Shown: positions 34,395 through 43,576, numbered from the stretch's first letter. The stretch is 64,000 nt of DNA from Blastocatellia bacterium (GCA_025054955.1 JANWZE010000025.1:120151-184150), one strand, 5' to 3'. The notes: generated by a model not told the origin, from the sequence alone. A program made the numbers and translations.

Positions 34395-37292
34395 CTAGAA
34401 CAGCCTGCTGCGCTCCGAGTCAGCGTCAGCGTGATTCTCATCATCGGCGTCTTCATCCAACCACCAGCTCTCGATCCACCTTTGCGGCCGAGCCGATTGT
34501 TCCAAACTGAGCAATTGGTCAACAGCGGCTCGCGTCCATCCATAGCGTTGCCGGCACGCCTCGGCCAATTGCTCTAGTGTTGGCTCGTCGCTGAGCTGTT
34601 GACGTAAGCTGGCGCGCGCGCTCCACAGTTTCCGCAGATTTTGCGCTTTTGTGGCAGACCGTGATTGCGCATCGTCAGAGAGATGAAGGACGCCAGCTAA
34701 AACATGATCGAGCGCTTGATACTTGAACGCTTTTTCGCTAACCGGCAGTCGTTCATCCGGCCAGCGCGATGTGTCCAGCGCCATATCTTGGATCAGCTCA
34801 CGGAACCGCTCGTCGGTTTCTTGCAGTGGGCTCCAATGAAGCCGTTGCTGAACGAATCGCTTGATACTTTTGAGGACCTTGGTTTCCTCTTCTGGCAAGG
34901 CGCTCGCGTCGCCGCTGAGATAACTGGCCCAGGCAGCCAATTGTTGGCGCGTTCGCCACGGTTTTCGCGCCACCGGGGGCGAGGTCAGCATGAGCATCGG
35001 CGGCAATTGATCAATCAAGCGTTGCAAGCTATCGCGCCGCGCGCGGAGGCGATCAGCCTGTTCGGGATTGAGTTTGTCGGGCGAGAGTTGGTTGATCCGT
35101 TCAACAGCGTGTTCATAGCAGTCGCGTTGTTTCTGAATGAATTCAAGAGCCTGGCGCGCCAGCCGATGCTCAATGTCGAGATGGCCGTGAACGATCAGGT
35201 GACCGATGAGCATGTGGGCAGACCAGTTGTCCTGATCAATTTGCAGCAAGTGTTCAAGCAGGTTGCAGAGCTCGTCCCAGCGTTGCGATTTGAACGCGAC
35301 GAACGCGCGTTCAACCGTTTCAAACAATGTCCACACGGGATGAGCGCCGTTTTCCGGTTGGGCGGTCGTGTAGAAATGAACATCGCGCACCTGAATGGGG
35401 ATCGCTCCGCCCCGATGTGAGCCACGCCCCAACATGCTGCCCAGCGCCCAGACATTTTCGATCTTTTTGCGCAGTTTCGTGCAATGAGTGGCGAAGGCTT
35501 CTTTCGGATATTTTGGCTGAGCAGTTGGCCAGATCACATAGCTCCACACCCAGTGCGTTTCGTGCCAACCCACTTGCAAGCATTCGAGAATGTGTCGGAA
35601 CAACTCGTATTCGGCGCCGTGGATCAACTCTTCAAGCGGCTCTGACGCCTGCTTGCGCAGTAGCACTTTGCGTTTGACCGTGTCAAGATAGAGCGCCGGA
35701 TATCCTTTGGTGGCAACTGTGGATGAATCAGACAACGGCGTTGCATCCTGAGCGATGACCTCACTGGATGAGGTCATGCGGCGTTGCAGTGTCGCCAATG
35801 TGTCGCGGGCTTGGCGCAGTTGAGCGACGCGGTCTCGTTCGACGCGCCGATGCCAAACAGCGCCAGCGGCGATCACCACAGCCAGCAGCACTACAGCCGC
35901 CAACCACGGCCACAGCTCTGCCAGCCGGCCCGGCGAGAGTTCCTTGTTGATGTCGGCTTCAGCCGAATGGAGCGCGGCCAGGATCAGCTTTTCGCGCGCT
36001 GCTTGCTCGGTCGGGTTGGCCGAGGAATGGACAGTCGTCAGCGCCGACAATCGTTTCCAGAAAGCATAGAGGTTATCGCGCGTCGCCAGATTCTCCACGA
36101 TCGGCGCCCACTCCGGCATTGCCGGATAGGTTTTTGCCTGCTCGAGCGCCGAGTGAAATAAGGCGGCTAACGGTGATTGAGCCAGTGCCTGCGGATTGCC
36201 GGGTAAGGCGCCCAGCGCGCGCGTGTAGCGCCGTTGACTTTCCGGCCCGACAAAAAATTCGACCAACCGGCGGGCGCGTTCCAGCTCGGCCGGGTAACGA
36301 CCACCGCTGGGGTCCAACACAACCAGGAGCGAGCCGCCCTTAACAGTCGTCGCTCGCTCGGCGCCGATCCTCGGCGGAAGCGTCAGGCCGATGCGCTGTT
36401 GCCAGTCAGGCCCTAAGCGTTGAGCCGCCCGCTCCGTCGCCCACGGTCCAAGGATGACCATCGCGTAGCGTCGCGCCAGAAAATCTTCGACCACATCCGT
36501 GCTCAGTTGTTCGGGCAACGCGACGTAGCCGTGCCGCGCCAGCCGGATCAAGAATTGCGCCGCACGTTCGCCTTGCGGGCCGCCAAACCGCGCTTCCCGC
36601 CAGGGCAGCAGCCCAAATTTTTTGTCTACCGAGATCAGTGAAGGCAAGCCCGCGTTGTAGAGCCAGACAGACAAGTCATGAAGCAAATTCCAATCCAGCC
36701 CTGTGGGAATCGCCAGCGGCGCAATCAATGTTGGCGAGCTCGCCCGTAAGCGTTCACAGGCGGCAATGAATCCCTGCTCATCGCTAATGGCGTCAGCCTG
36801 CACCATGTCCTTCCAGTACCACAGGACGCGCACGTCCCAGGTGTGTCGTTGCTCGTAGGGCATGACGCCGAGCCAGCGGAAGTAAGCCGCCCAGGTGTCA
36901 CCCAGTTGCGCCACGACAGGCGGATTGCTGGCATCTGAGACGTAATCGGTGAAGTAGCGGAAGGCGTCCACCCACGTGATGAATTTGACAGCGACAGGCA
37001 CACCGTGTTGAGCCTGAAAGATGGCCAATTCCTCGAAGATCTGCTGTTGACCGAGCACCTGACGTGCTAGTGACGGGTCTCTCAGCAGCTCATCCGGCGT
37101 GTTGTGCAGCAAAGCGCGATGCCGACTGGTGAATTGTCGGATGTCAACTTCTGTCGGCGCTGTCAACGCCGGCGGTTCATCCGGCATGCGAATCAGCAGC
37201 AATGGCTCATCAGCGACATGAGCGATAGAGGTGCCCAAACAGACCGCCACCAATACCAACGTCACTGCAATCAGTCTGCTCAGCGCCTTCAT
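34395..37292 (-). CDS. Periplasmic binding-protein / transmembrane / OmpR-type DNA-binding fusion
   Basis: A 965-residue protein of unusual build. From the ATG at 37292 (AAGGTGG upstream; an ATG at 37322 is less likely): signal or anchor helix 1-24; residues about 30-430 look like a family 1 extracellular solute-binding protein (VVAQLGDTWAAYFRWLG, YAMVILGPWATERAA, VKGGSLLVVLDPSG, RRLVEFFVGPESQR); one membrane helix about 462-480 (WLAAVVLLAVVIAAGAVWH); a short coiled segment with QLRQARDTLATLQRR; a winged-helix of OmpR/PhoB type about 530-620 (LDTVKRKVLLRK, GAEYELFRHILE, EAFATHCTKLRKKIENVW); then a helical, TPR-like and sigma-like C-terminal region of 340 residues. I infer a one-component sensor that binds a solute outside and DNA inside. 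No transporter genes lie nearby. Confidence 0.75.
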   Translation of the reverse strand: MKALSRLIAVTLVLVAVCLGTSIAHVADEPLLLIRMPDEPPALTAPTEVDIRQFTSRHRALLHNTPDELLRDPSLARQVLGQQQIFEELAIFQAQHGVPVAVKFITWVDAFRYFTDYVSDASNPPVVAQLGDTWAAYFRWLGVMPYEQRHTWDVRVLWYWKDMVQADAISDEQGFIAACERLRASSPTLIAPLAIPTGLDWNLLHDLSVWLYNAGLPSLISVDKKFGLLPWREARFGGPQGERAAQFLIRLARHGYVALPEQLSTDVVEDFLARRYAMVILGPWATERAAQRLGPDWQQRIGLTLPPRIGAERATTVKGGSLLVVLDPSGGRYPAELERARRLVEFFVGPESQRRYTRALGALPGNPQALAQSPLAALFHSALEQAKTYPAMPEWAPIVENLATRDNLYAFWKRLSALTTVHSSANPTEQAAREKLILAALHSAEADINKELSPGRLAELWPWLAAVVLLAVVIAAGAVWHRRVERDRVAQLRQARDTLATLQRRMTSSSEVIAQDATPLSDSSTVATKGYPALYLDTVKRKVLLRKQASEPLEELIHGAEYELFRHILECLQVGWHETHWVWSYVIWPTAQPKYPKEAFATHCTKLRKKIENVWALGSMLGRGSHRGGAIPIQVRDVHFYTTAQPENGAHPVWTLFETVERAFVAFKSQRWDELCNLLEHLLQIDQDNWSAHMLIGHLIVHGHLDIEHRLARQALEFIQKQRDCYEHAVERINQLSPDKLNPEQADRLRARRDSLQRLIDQLPPMLMLTSPPVARKPWRTRQQLAAWASYLSGDASALPEEETKVLKSIKRFVQQRLHWSPLQETDERFRELIQDMALDTSRWPDERLPVSEKAFKYQALDHVLAGVLHLSDDAQSRSATKAQNLRKLWSARASLRQQLSDEPTLEQLAEACRQRYGWTRAAVDQLLSLEQSARPQRWIESWWLDEDADDENHADADSERSRLF

Positions 37293-37475
37293 AACACCCA
37301 TCCACCTTTGCGTATGCGTCATTAGTAAATGTAATGTGGCGATTCAGCCAATGTCCATGCAAAAAATGATCAGTGCTAGAGCCTCCATGCTACCCTGTTC
37401 TCGCGTCATTCGGAGCAAATGGCTCAGTGTGGCAATACAAACGGCGCTGAGGGAGCAATAAACCTATTCTGATTT

Positions 37476-37547
37476 TAGAGCGGCTTGCGAATGAGTTCAC
37501 TCTGGAAGCGTGCGGTCGCTGAGTCAACTCATCTGCAAACCGCTCTA
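37476..37547. repeat. 72-bp inverted-repeat element, family R3
   Basis: Arms of 22 bases, TAGAGCGGCTTGCGAATGAG.. (37476-37497) and ..CATCTGCAAACCGCTCTA (37526-37547), with three mismatches. The rest of the gap between the two neighbouring genes (37323-37724) shows nothing else that I can support. Confidence 0.65.
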
Positions 37548-37724
37548 AGACTCAAGAAACAGCAACAGACGGTTGATCGCCTATGGCCTCATTCCTTCGG
37601 AGGCAGTGGCGCAAACTGAGGTCCACGGCCTGCGGGCGTTCATTTAGCAACATTCCTACACTCGTGCGCCGCTGTGACACAAAAACGCCAGAATCCTCAT
37701 GGCACCATCATCGGTTGTCAGGTT

Positions 37725-38996
37725 TCACTCCGATGGCGGCTTCGGTTCGGGATTGCTTTGAGTGGGCGCCGCTTCGGCTAGCAATTTCTTAATCATGTAT
37801 TCGGCCAACGCCGGATTCGTATGCCACGTGAAGATCATGCGCACGCGGCCCGCGCGATCAATTATGGCGAGCGTCGGAATCGAACGCGCGTGGTAGGCGT
37901 CGAAGCCTTTTTGACCGTCATCAATCGCCACACCGTAAGGGATATTGCGGCCAAGTTTGAATTTGGAGAGAAAGGCGAGTTCTTCAGCCTCTGAGGCTTT
38001 GCCGGTCTCACGACCATTGAATCCGTAAAAGCGCGTCAGAGAAAGAATCTTGAGGCCGCTCTTACTGTAGCGCATGTGCCAATTGCGCAATTCCGGGATA
38101 AACTGCCGGCAGTCGGGACACCAGGCAGCCCAGAATTCTAGCGCGACCACCTGACCACGCAGCGCCGCCAGCGTCGTCGGCGTTTCCTTAATCCATTTGA
38201 CCGGAGCGATGTCGGGAGCCGGTTTGTCAATCAACTGAAGCTGGGCGATCGTTGTTTCCACTTGTTCCAACGCCGTTTCGATCGCGTCCCATGGCTCGCC
38301 GCCGGCCAGTCGCATCTGCCGCTCGAAATAAGCTTTCAGCTCATCCATGAGTTTAACGGCGTCGGCCTTGCGATCCATCGCTACATAGAGTTGTGCGAGC
38401 GCCACGCCGGTGTACCAGATGCGTGGAATCAGACCCGATTGCCGGGCATCAGCCAGAGCCTGTTCTTGGTGGCGCACGGCTTTCTCCATCTGGCCTTGTC
38501 GCGTGTAGGCGACCGTCAGCGCTTCGTGGGCTTGTGTGCGGGCCTCTTCCACGTTGAATGAGCTGGCAGAAATGGCCGACAACATAGCTTCGGCCTCGTC
38601 CATCCGTCCAAGCCCGGAGAGCCGCCCAACCAACAAGAGTCGCGCTTGCTGCTTGTATTCCTCGGTGAGCGATTTATCGTCCAGTAGCTCGCGCAACGCC
38701 ACGATGGTTCTTTCGGTGTCGTTAGCGAAAAGGTACAAATAAGCGAGCCACAGCCGATCAGCGCCCGTGGGGTTGCCGGCTTTGACTCTGGCTGCATATT
38801 GCGCGGCCAGCGTGCGCGCGCGCTGACGACGTGCATCGGCTTCAAGGTCGTTAATGTCCGCCGCTTCGGCCTCAAATAGCAATCGGTTGATTTCCTCGAC
38901 GTACTCTTGCGCCGACCGCTTCGATTGAGCCGTGTGCCGAGCCGGTAGGCCCATCACGGTCAATACAAGAACAAACAACAAGACTGTAAGTTTCAT
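37725..38996 (-). CDS. TlpA-like thioredoxin-fold protein with N-terminal helical repeats
   Basis: A 423-residue exported protein. Signal peptide 1-23 (LLFVLVLTVMGLPA). Residues about 30-250 are helical TPR-like repeats (LLLVGRLSGLGRMDEAEAML, YTRQGQMEKAVRHQEQALADA, LYVAMDRKADAVKLMDEL). Residues about 262-405 form a TlpA/AhpC-type thioredoxin domain with the redox motif WCPDC in FWAAWCPDCRQFIPEL and the cis-Pro in SIPTLAIIDRAG. It probably reduces or rearranges disulfides in the periplasm, or serves cytochrome maturation. The start is backed by GAGG eight bases upstream. It stands alone between repeats. Confidence 0.87.
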   Translation of the reverse strand: MKLTVLLFVLVLTVMGLPARHTAQSKRSAQEYVEEINRLLFEAEAADINDLEADARRQRARTLAAQYAARVKAGNPTGADRLWLAYLYLFANDTERTIVALRELLDDKSLTEEYKQQARLLLVGRLSGLGRMDEAEAMLSAISASSFNVEEARTQAHEALTVAYTRQGQMEKAVRHQEQALADARQSGLIPRIWYTGVALAQLYVAMDRKADAVKLMDELKAYFERQMRLAGGEPWDAIETALEQVETTIAQLQLIDKPAPDIAPVKWIKETPTTLAALRGQVVALEFWAAWCPDCRQFIPELRNWHMRYSKSGLKILSLTRFYGFNGRETGKASEAEELAFLSKFKLGRNIPYGVAIDDGQKGFDAYHARSIPTLAIIDRAGRVRMIFTWHTNPALAEYMIKKLLAEAAPTQSNPEPKPPSE

Positions 38997-39272
38997 AATC
39001 GCTACCTCGATGATCTTGGAGGCCTAGAGTGTAACATGAATCAGGATTGGGACACTAGAAGCGATCTCATAAATCGCGTCCACCTCTTCAAAAGCGCATA
39101 AAGGCATGCCCGATGAACCAGTTCATGTCGGTGAGACTACTGAGCCAGGTTCGTCAGAGTCCCCATTGTGAAGCACAGTGCACGGCTGGTCACCTCAGCG
39201 GCGATTGAGTGCAGCAGCGGCTATTCTGCTCTCAGTCGGGTTCTGATGTGAATGATCCCAGTGGGAACGTGC
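38997..39272. other. Intergenic stretch without recognised content
   Basis: Between two divergent genes. Only the phhB promoter at its right edge is supported. No repeat copy of the families described here was seen. Confidence 0.4.
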
Positions 39273-39301
39273 TTGCTCAAGCGCAGCCCATTGCGTACAC
39301 T
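39273..39301 (+). promoter_or_regulatory. Predicted promoter of phhB
   Basis: TTGCTC (39273-39278), 17-base spacer, TACACT (39296-39301); the start codon follows 34 bases later. Confidence 0.5.
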
Positions 39302-39335
39302 CAACGCTTCAACACATCGTCAGGAGGTTGAACGG

Positions 39336-39689
39336 ATGAGCGAATTAGCCAACAAAGAATGTGTGCCCTGCCGGGGTGGCGTGCCGCCCTTGACCGGCCC
39401 TGAACTGAAAGCGTTGCTCGATCAACTGAACAACGGTTGGCAGGTGATTGAAGAGCATCACCTGGAGAAAGAGTACAGGTTTAAGAATTTTCGTGAAGCA
39501 CTCGAGTTCACCAATCGCATTGGCGCGTTGGCTGAAGCGCAGAATCATCACCCTGATATTTATCTGGCTTGGGGGAAAGTCAAGTTGATGGTTTGGACCC
39601 ATAAGATCAACGGGCTGACCGAAAGCGATTTTGTATGGGCAGCCAAAGCTGACCAGGTCTTCTCATCGCTGGAGCAGAGCGGTTTGTGA
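39336..39689 (+). CDS. phhB: Pterin-4a-carbinolamine dehydratase
   Basis: A 117-residue enzyme that dehydrates 4a-hydroxytetrahydropterin, regenerating pterin cofactor for aromatic amino-acid hydroxylases. The active-site stretch EAQNHHPDIYLAWGKVKL and the following THKINGLTESDF are diagnostic. The start is fixed by AGGAGG eight bases upstream of the ATG at 39336, whereas the frame is open further up. The last codons and stop (QSGL-stop) lie within an R3 repeat that begins at 39676, so the C-terminus has been set by the insertion. No aromatic hydroxylase is visible in the window. Confidence 0.93.
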   Translation: MSELANKECVPCRGGVPPLTGPELKALLDQLNNGWQVIEEHHLEKEYRFKNFREALEFTNRIGALAEAQNHHPDIYLAWGKVKLMVWTHKINGLTESDFVWAAKADQVFSSLEQSGL

Positions 39690-39777
39690 ATGAGTTTGCC
39701 CTGCGGCGCATGCTTCCAGCGTGCATGAGCCTGCATGATGTGGAGCCCCCAGCTAAAGGCAACTGAAAGTCGCTCTG
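39676..39777. repeat. R3 dispersed element overlapping the 3' end of phhB
   Basis: Begins AGAGCGGTTTGTGAATGAGT inside the last codons of phhB, contains GCATGCTTCCAGCGTGCATG and ends GAAAGTCGCTCT. Closely related to 42297-42388. Confidence 0.65.
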
Positions 39778-39849
39778 AGGCGCAGGCGACATGATTGCTC
39801 ATCTGCCGCTCTGTTGGTTAGCGTGGGCGAGCATCGCTTGACTGATTGG

Positions 39850-41937
39850 ATGACGAGCAAACGGATCAGAATCGGCATTGACACGGGCGGTACGTTTACC
39901 GACTTTGTGATCGTTCATGATGCGCAGGCGCAGCATTTCAAGCTGCCGTCAACGCCTCATGATCCAGCCAAAGCGGTGCTAGAGGGCTTGGCCCGCATCC
40001 GAGCGATGTGGCCCGGTGCGCCATTCGATATTGTGCATGGCTCAACCATTGCCACCAATGCGTTGCTTCAGCGTCGCGGCGCGCGGACGGCGCTGGTCAC
40101 GACTGCCGGATTTGAAGATGTCCTGGAGATTGGTCGGCAAGCGCGTCCGCGATTATACGATTTGAACGTGGATCGGCCGCCACCGCTGGTGCCGGCGGGA
40201 TTGCGATTCGGCGCACGCGAACGCATCGGCCCACGTGGCGACGTGCTTATCGAATTACAGCCTGCGGAAATTGAGCGGCTAGTCGCTGCCGTGCGAAAAG
40301 CTCGCGTTGAGAGTCTAGCTATTTGTCTCTTGTTTTCATTCGTCAACCCGCGACATGAGCAATTGATCGAAAAGGCCATGGAGGCGCTCGGCTTGCCTAT
40401 TTCATCCTCATATAGGATTTTGCCTGAGTATCGCGAGTATGAGCGCACGAGCACCGTTGTCATCAACGCCTATGTGATGCCGTTGGCCGGGCGCTATTTG
40501 CAGCGGTTGCTCGATGGCGTCAGGCAGCTTGACGCCATCAGTCAACTTGACGCCACGGCGCGCGCGCGACGAGCTGAACGAAAGGGGCGTGAGGGCGGCG
40601 TCAGGCTGCGTGTGATGCAGTCCAGTGGCGGTTCAATGTCTGCTGAGGCCGCGGCCCGCGAGCCGGTCCGCATTGTGTTATCGGGGCCGGCAGGCGGCGT
40701 CGTTGGCGCCTTGGCTGTGGCTCGCAAGAGCGGCTTTGACCGTATCATCACGTTTGACATGGGTGGAACCTCGACGGACGTATCGCTGTGCGTTGGGCGT
40801 GTACAGACGACCAATGAAGCGCAGGTGGCTGACTTGCCCGTCGCGATCCCGGTGATTGACATTCACACAGTCGGCGCTGGCGGTGGGTCTATTGCGCGAT
40901 TGGATGCCGGCGGCGCGCTGCGGGTCGGGCCTGAAAGCGCCGGCGCTGATCCAGGACCTGTCTGTTACGGCAAGGGTGAAGCGGTGACGGTCACGGATGC
41001 GAATTTGATTCTCGGTCGCTTTGGCGGGCGCGCGTTGCTCGGCGGTGAGATGTTGCTTGATGACCAACGGGCCGCGTCATACATGGACGCATTTGCACAG
41101 GCTATGTCGCAGGCCACAGGCCGAAAGATCAGCCGCGAGCAGGCGGCGCTTGGCATTGTCAACGTAGCCAACGCGAACATGGAAGGGGCGCTGAGGAAAA
41201 TTTCTATCGAGCGCGGCTATGACCCGCGTGACTTCACACTGGTGTGTTTTGGCGGCGCGGGTGGACTGCACGTGTGCGCGCTGGCGCAGGCGCTACGCAT
41301 CCGTCGGATTATTGTCCCGTTGAGCCCAGGGACGCTCTCGGCGCTGGGCGCGCTGCTGGCCGATGTGCAGAAAGATTATTCGCAGACCGTGATGTTGCCA
41401 GGGGAGCAAGCCAGCCAGATGCAACTGGAGCGCGTCTTTCGACGACTGGAATCGGTTGGTCGCAAGGAATTAGCGTCGGAAGGTTTCCATCCCGATCAAG
41501 TCCGTGTCGAACGCGCCTGCGCCGTTCGATATTGCGGTCAGTCGTTCGAGCTGGAAATTCCCTGGAGCCACCGCTGGCAGCGCGATTTTCATCAGGCGCA
41601 CCAAATTCGTTACGGCTATGCCGATCCATCTCGACCGACGGAGATCGTCTCGGCGCGAATTCGCTGCATCGGGCGCGTCCAGAAACCCCGACTGAAATCC
41701 TATCAAGCCGATGCGCGCCAGCGGCCACGACCACGCTATGAGTTGGTTGTGGTGAAAGACCATGCTGAACCAGTGGCCGTTTATTCGCGCGATGATTTGC
41801 CGGTCGGGTGCCGGTTGAAAGGCCCGGTCATCATCACCGAGTATAGCTCGACGACGTTCATCCCACCGGAATTCGCGCTTGAGGTGGATCGGTTCAAAAA
41901 CATGCTCATTGAGCAACGGCTGCGCTTTTCTTCTTGA
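39850..41937 (+). CDS. hyuA: Hydantoinase A / 5-oxoprolinase family protein
   Basis: A 695-residue ATP-dependent amidohydrolase subunit of the HyuA type, which opens cyclic imides such as hydantoin or 5-oxoproline. It starts RIRIGIDTGGTFTDFVIVH and shows HGSTIATNALLQRRGARTALVTTAGF, GGVVGALAVARKSGFDRIITFDMGGTSTDVSL, DIHTVGAGGGSIARLDAGGALRVGPESAGADPGPVCYGKG and VCFGGAGGLHVCALA in sequence, all family signatures. I chose ATG 39850 over a TTG 36 bases earlier; the ribosome-binding site is weak. A basic insert of about 15-20 residues (within QLDAISQLDATARARRAERK, about 235-255) is unusual. The usual partner HyuB is absent downstream, where only repeats follow, so the substrate is uncertain. Confidence 0.9.
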   Translation: MTSKRIRIGIDTGGTFTDFVIVHDAQAQHFKLPSTPHDPAKAVLEGLARIRAMWPGAPFDIVHGSTIATNALLQRRGARTALVTTAGFEDVLEIGRQARPRLYDLNVDRPPPLVPAGLRFGARERIGPRGDVLIELQPAEIERLVAAVRKARVESLAICLLFSFVNPRHEQLIEKAMEALGLPISSSYRILPEYREYERTSTVVINAYVMPLAGRYLQRLLDGVRQLDAISQLDATARARRAERKGREGGVRLRVMQSSGGSMSAEAAAREPVRIVLSGPAGGVVGALAVARKSGFDRIITFDMGGTSTDVSLCVGRVQTTNEAQVADLPVAIPVIDIHTVGAGGGSIARLDAGGALRVGPESAGADPGPVCYGKGEAVTVTDANLILGRFGGRALLGGEMLLDDQRAASYMDAFAQAMSQATGRKISREQAALGIVNVANANMEGALRKISIERGYDPRDFTLVCFGGAGGLHVCALAQALRIRRIIVPLSPGTLSALGALLADVQKDYSQTVMLPGEQASQMQLERVFRRLESVGRKELASEGFHPDQVRVERACAVRYCGQSFELEIPWSHRWQRDFHQAHQIRYGYADPSRPTEIVSARIRCIGRVQKPRLKSYQADARQRPRPRYELVVVKDHAEPVAVYSRDDLPVGCRLKGPVIITEYSSTTFIPPEFALEVDRFKNMLIEQRLRFSS

Positions 41938-41965
41938 CCAACGGCAAGTGGCCAGTGAGCACCGT

Positions 41966-42285
41966 CAAGGTCAGCTTGCGCCGGAGACGTAAACAGCAGT
42001 TCACCAGAGGTGCAACGTCTGGAAGGGCGTCATCCCCACTTCATCTGTGTGGGCGAAGAGCAGGGTAAAGGCGGTTGTAGGGTGCAACGTCTGGAAGGGC
42101 GCCATCCCCACTTCATCACGCCTGAAGGAGCGCCGCCCGTTCCCTCATCGGTCGTTCATGCTGTTTGGTCGCTGGCCACAAACGTGCATGTCTTGGCGCG
42201 TCTCCAACGCGCCACCATTGTTTGATCTACTGTCCCAGACGTTGCACGTCTGGCTACCTTCTCGCCGCCGCTGGCGCGGCTCAGC
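41966..42285. mobile_element. Non-coding element, family R4, second copy
   Basis: Same ends as 23142-23392: CAAGGTCAGC..GCG at left and CCCAGACGTTGCACGTCTGG then CTACCTTCTCGCCGCC at right. It contains the hairpin GGCGCGTCTCCAACGCGCC and an internal duplication (GTGCAACGTCTGGAAGGGCG at about 42008 and 42083). No coding sequence. Confidence 0.55.
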
Positions 42286-42296
42286 AAAAATGAGCC

Positions 42297-42388
42297 TAGA
42301 GCGGTTTGCGAATGAGTTTGTCTTGGGAGCGCACGCTTGCAGCGTGCATCAGCGGCCCCCAAGCTAAAGGTAATTGAAAATCGCTCTA
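42297..42388. repeat. R3 dispersed element, intact copy
   Basis: 92 bases from TAGAGCGGTTTGCGAATGAG to AAAATCGCTCTA, with the core GCACGCTTGCAGCGTGC. Confidence 0.65.
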
Positions 42389-42564
42389 AGTAATGTGACA
42401 AAAAGTTCGGGGCGTTTCTGGAGTGCTGTGATGTGTCGCAGCTTTGGCCGGAAAGCGGTGACACGTCACCGCACGCCAAAACGTCCCCCAAAATCTCCCA
42501 TGTCCACCTACTTAGTATGCGGAAAGAAAGACCACGTTCTTGTAGCGGTGCCCCTGTGTGGCCG

Positions 42565-42893
42565 ATGGCATTAGGTTGGTGGAGTTGGATAGAACGCGGA
42601 TGAGGCGGATGCGACGGATTATCACCGATTGATCCGCGTTGATCAGCCAAATCCGCGTCATCCGTGTTCCGTGAATGGCATTAGTTCGTGGAGTTTGGAT
42701 AGAACGCGGATGAGGCGGATGCGGCGGATTATCGCCGATTGATCCGCGTTGATCAGCCAAATCCGCGTCATCCGTGTTCCATGAATGGCATTAATCGTGG
42801 AGTTTGGATAGAACGCGGATGCGGCGGATGCGGCGGATTATCGCCGATTGATCCGCGTTGATCAGCCAAATCCGCGTCATCCGTGTTCTATGA
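42565..42893. repeat. Three tandem copies of a 110-bp repeat
   Basis: Copies start at 42565, 42675 and 42785 and differ by only a few bases. Each begins ATGGCATTA and contains AGAACGCGGATG, GATTGATCCGCGTTGATCAG, and AAATCCGCGTCATCCGTGTT. Read in other frames they give spurious peptides only. Between 42894 and 43144 I see no gene or repeat. Confidence 0.9.
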
Positions 42894-43144
42894 GCTTTTT
42901 AACTTCATGCCATTGGCTTTGAAAAACCGAGCTCACTTCACTGCGCCACCCGCGCGGCGGATTTACGCACCCGCTTCAATTAACTCACCCTGTGTGTGGG
43001 TTGCGGATTGACACAACTGAGAAGCACTCACGAGCAACTGTGCATGGCGCTTTCAAAGCACAATCGAGATGATCGCACCACCTTGTCAACGGAAATCTCG
43101 TCTTTCGAGCAGTCACATTGCAACGCCACACTGTTTGTGCTCCC

Positions 43145-43174
43145 TTGACGTCAGCTCCGATTGTGACGGATAGT
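43145..43174 (+). promoter_or_regulatory. Possible promoter of tatA-tatC
   Basis: TTGACG (43145-43150), 18-base spacer, GATAGT (43169-43174). The -35 box is good and the -10 box moderate. It would give a leader of about 90 bases. Confidence 0.35.
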
Positions 43175-43267
43175 ATCCATTCAATGACTGTAGGGGAAAA
43201 CAGGCCGGTCCGGCTCGTGCCCAAATCCTAACGACGGTTGATATGGGAAACTCGAACGGAGGCCACG

Positions 43268-43567
43268 ATGTTTGGTTCGTTGGGAACAACTGAAATCATC
43301 TTTATCCTCGTAATTGCGCTGATTATTTTCGGTCCGCGCAAGCTGCCACAACTGGGTCGCACGATTGGCGAGAGCCTCGCTCAGTTTCGCCGCGCATCGG
43401 AAGATTTCAAACGCTCCTGGGAGCAAGAGATCACCATGGAGGAAAAACGTCTTCAATCCTCCGCGTCGCCTGCTTCGCCGCGTGGCGCCGTGTCCACCGA
43501 ACCGTCGGTGACGCCCACGCCGGCAGTTCACACCGAGACGGAGGAAGACCCGCGCTTCAGCGCCTGA
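43268..43567 (+). CDS. tatA: Sec-independent protein translocase TatA/TatB-type subunit
   Basis: A 99-residue protein, start fixed by CGGAGG six bases upstream of the ATG at 43268. Membrane helix 8-22 (TEIIFILVIALIIFG), the invariant FGPRKLPQLGRTIGE hinge and amphipathic helix, then a Pro/Ser/Thr-rich acidic tail. It forms the pore-assembling component of the twin-arginine pathway. Only one TatA/B-type gene is present here, so it may serve both roles, as in minimal TatAC systems. tatC starts nine bases later. Confidence 0.93.
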   Translation: MFGSLGTTEIIFILVIALIIFGPRKLPQLGRTIGESLAQFRRASEDFKRSWEQEITMEEKRLQSSASPASPRGAVSTEPSVTPTPAVHTETEEDPRFSA

Positions 43568-43576
43568 TGATAACCC

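Noticed and set aside
42156..42650. A 164-codon minus-strand frame across repeats
   Set aside because: Combines R4, R3 and 110-bp repeat sequence. No coding support.
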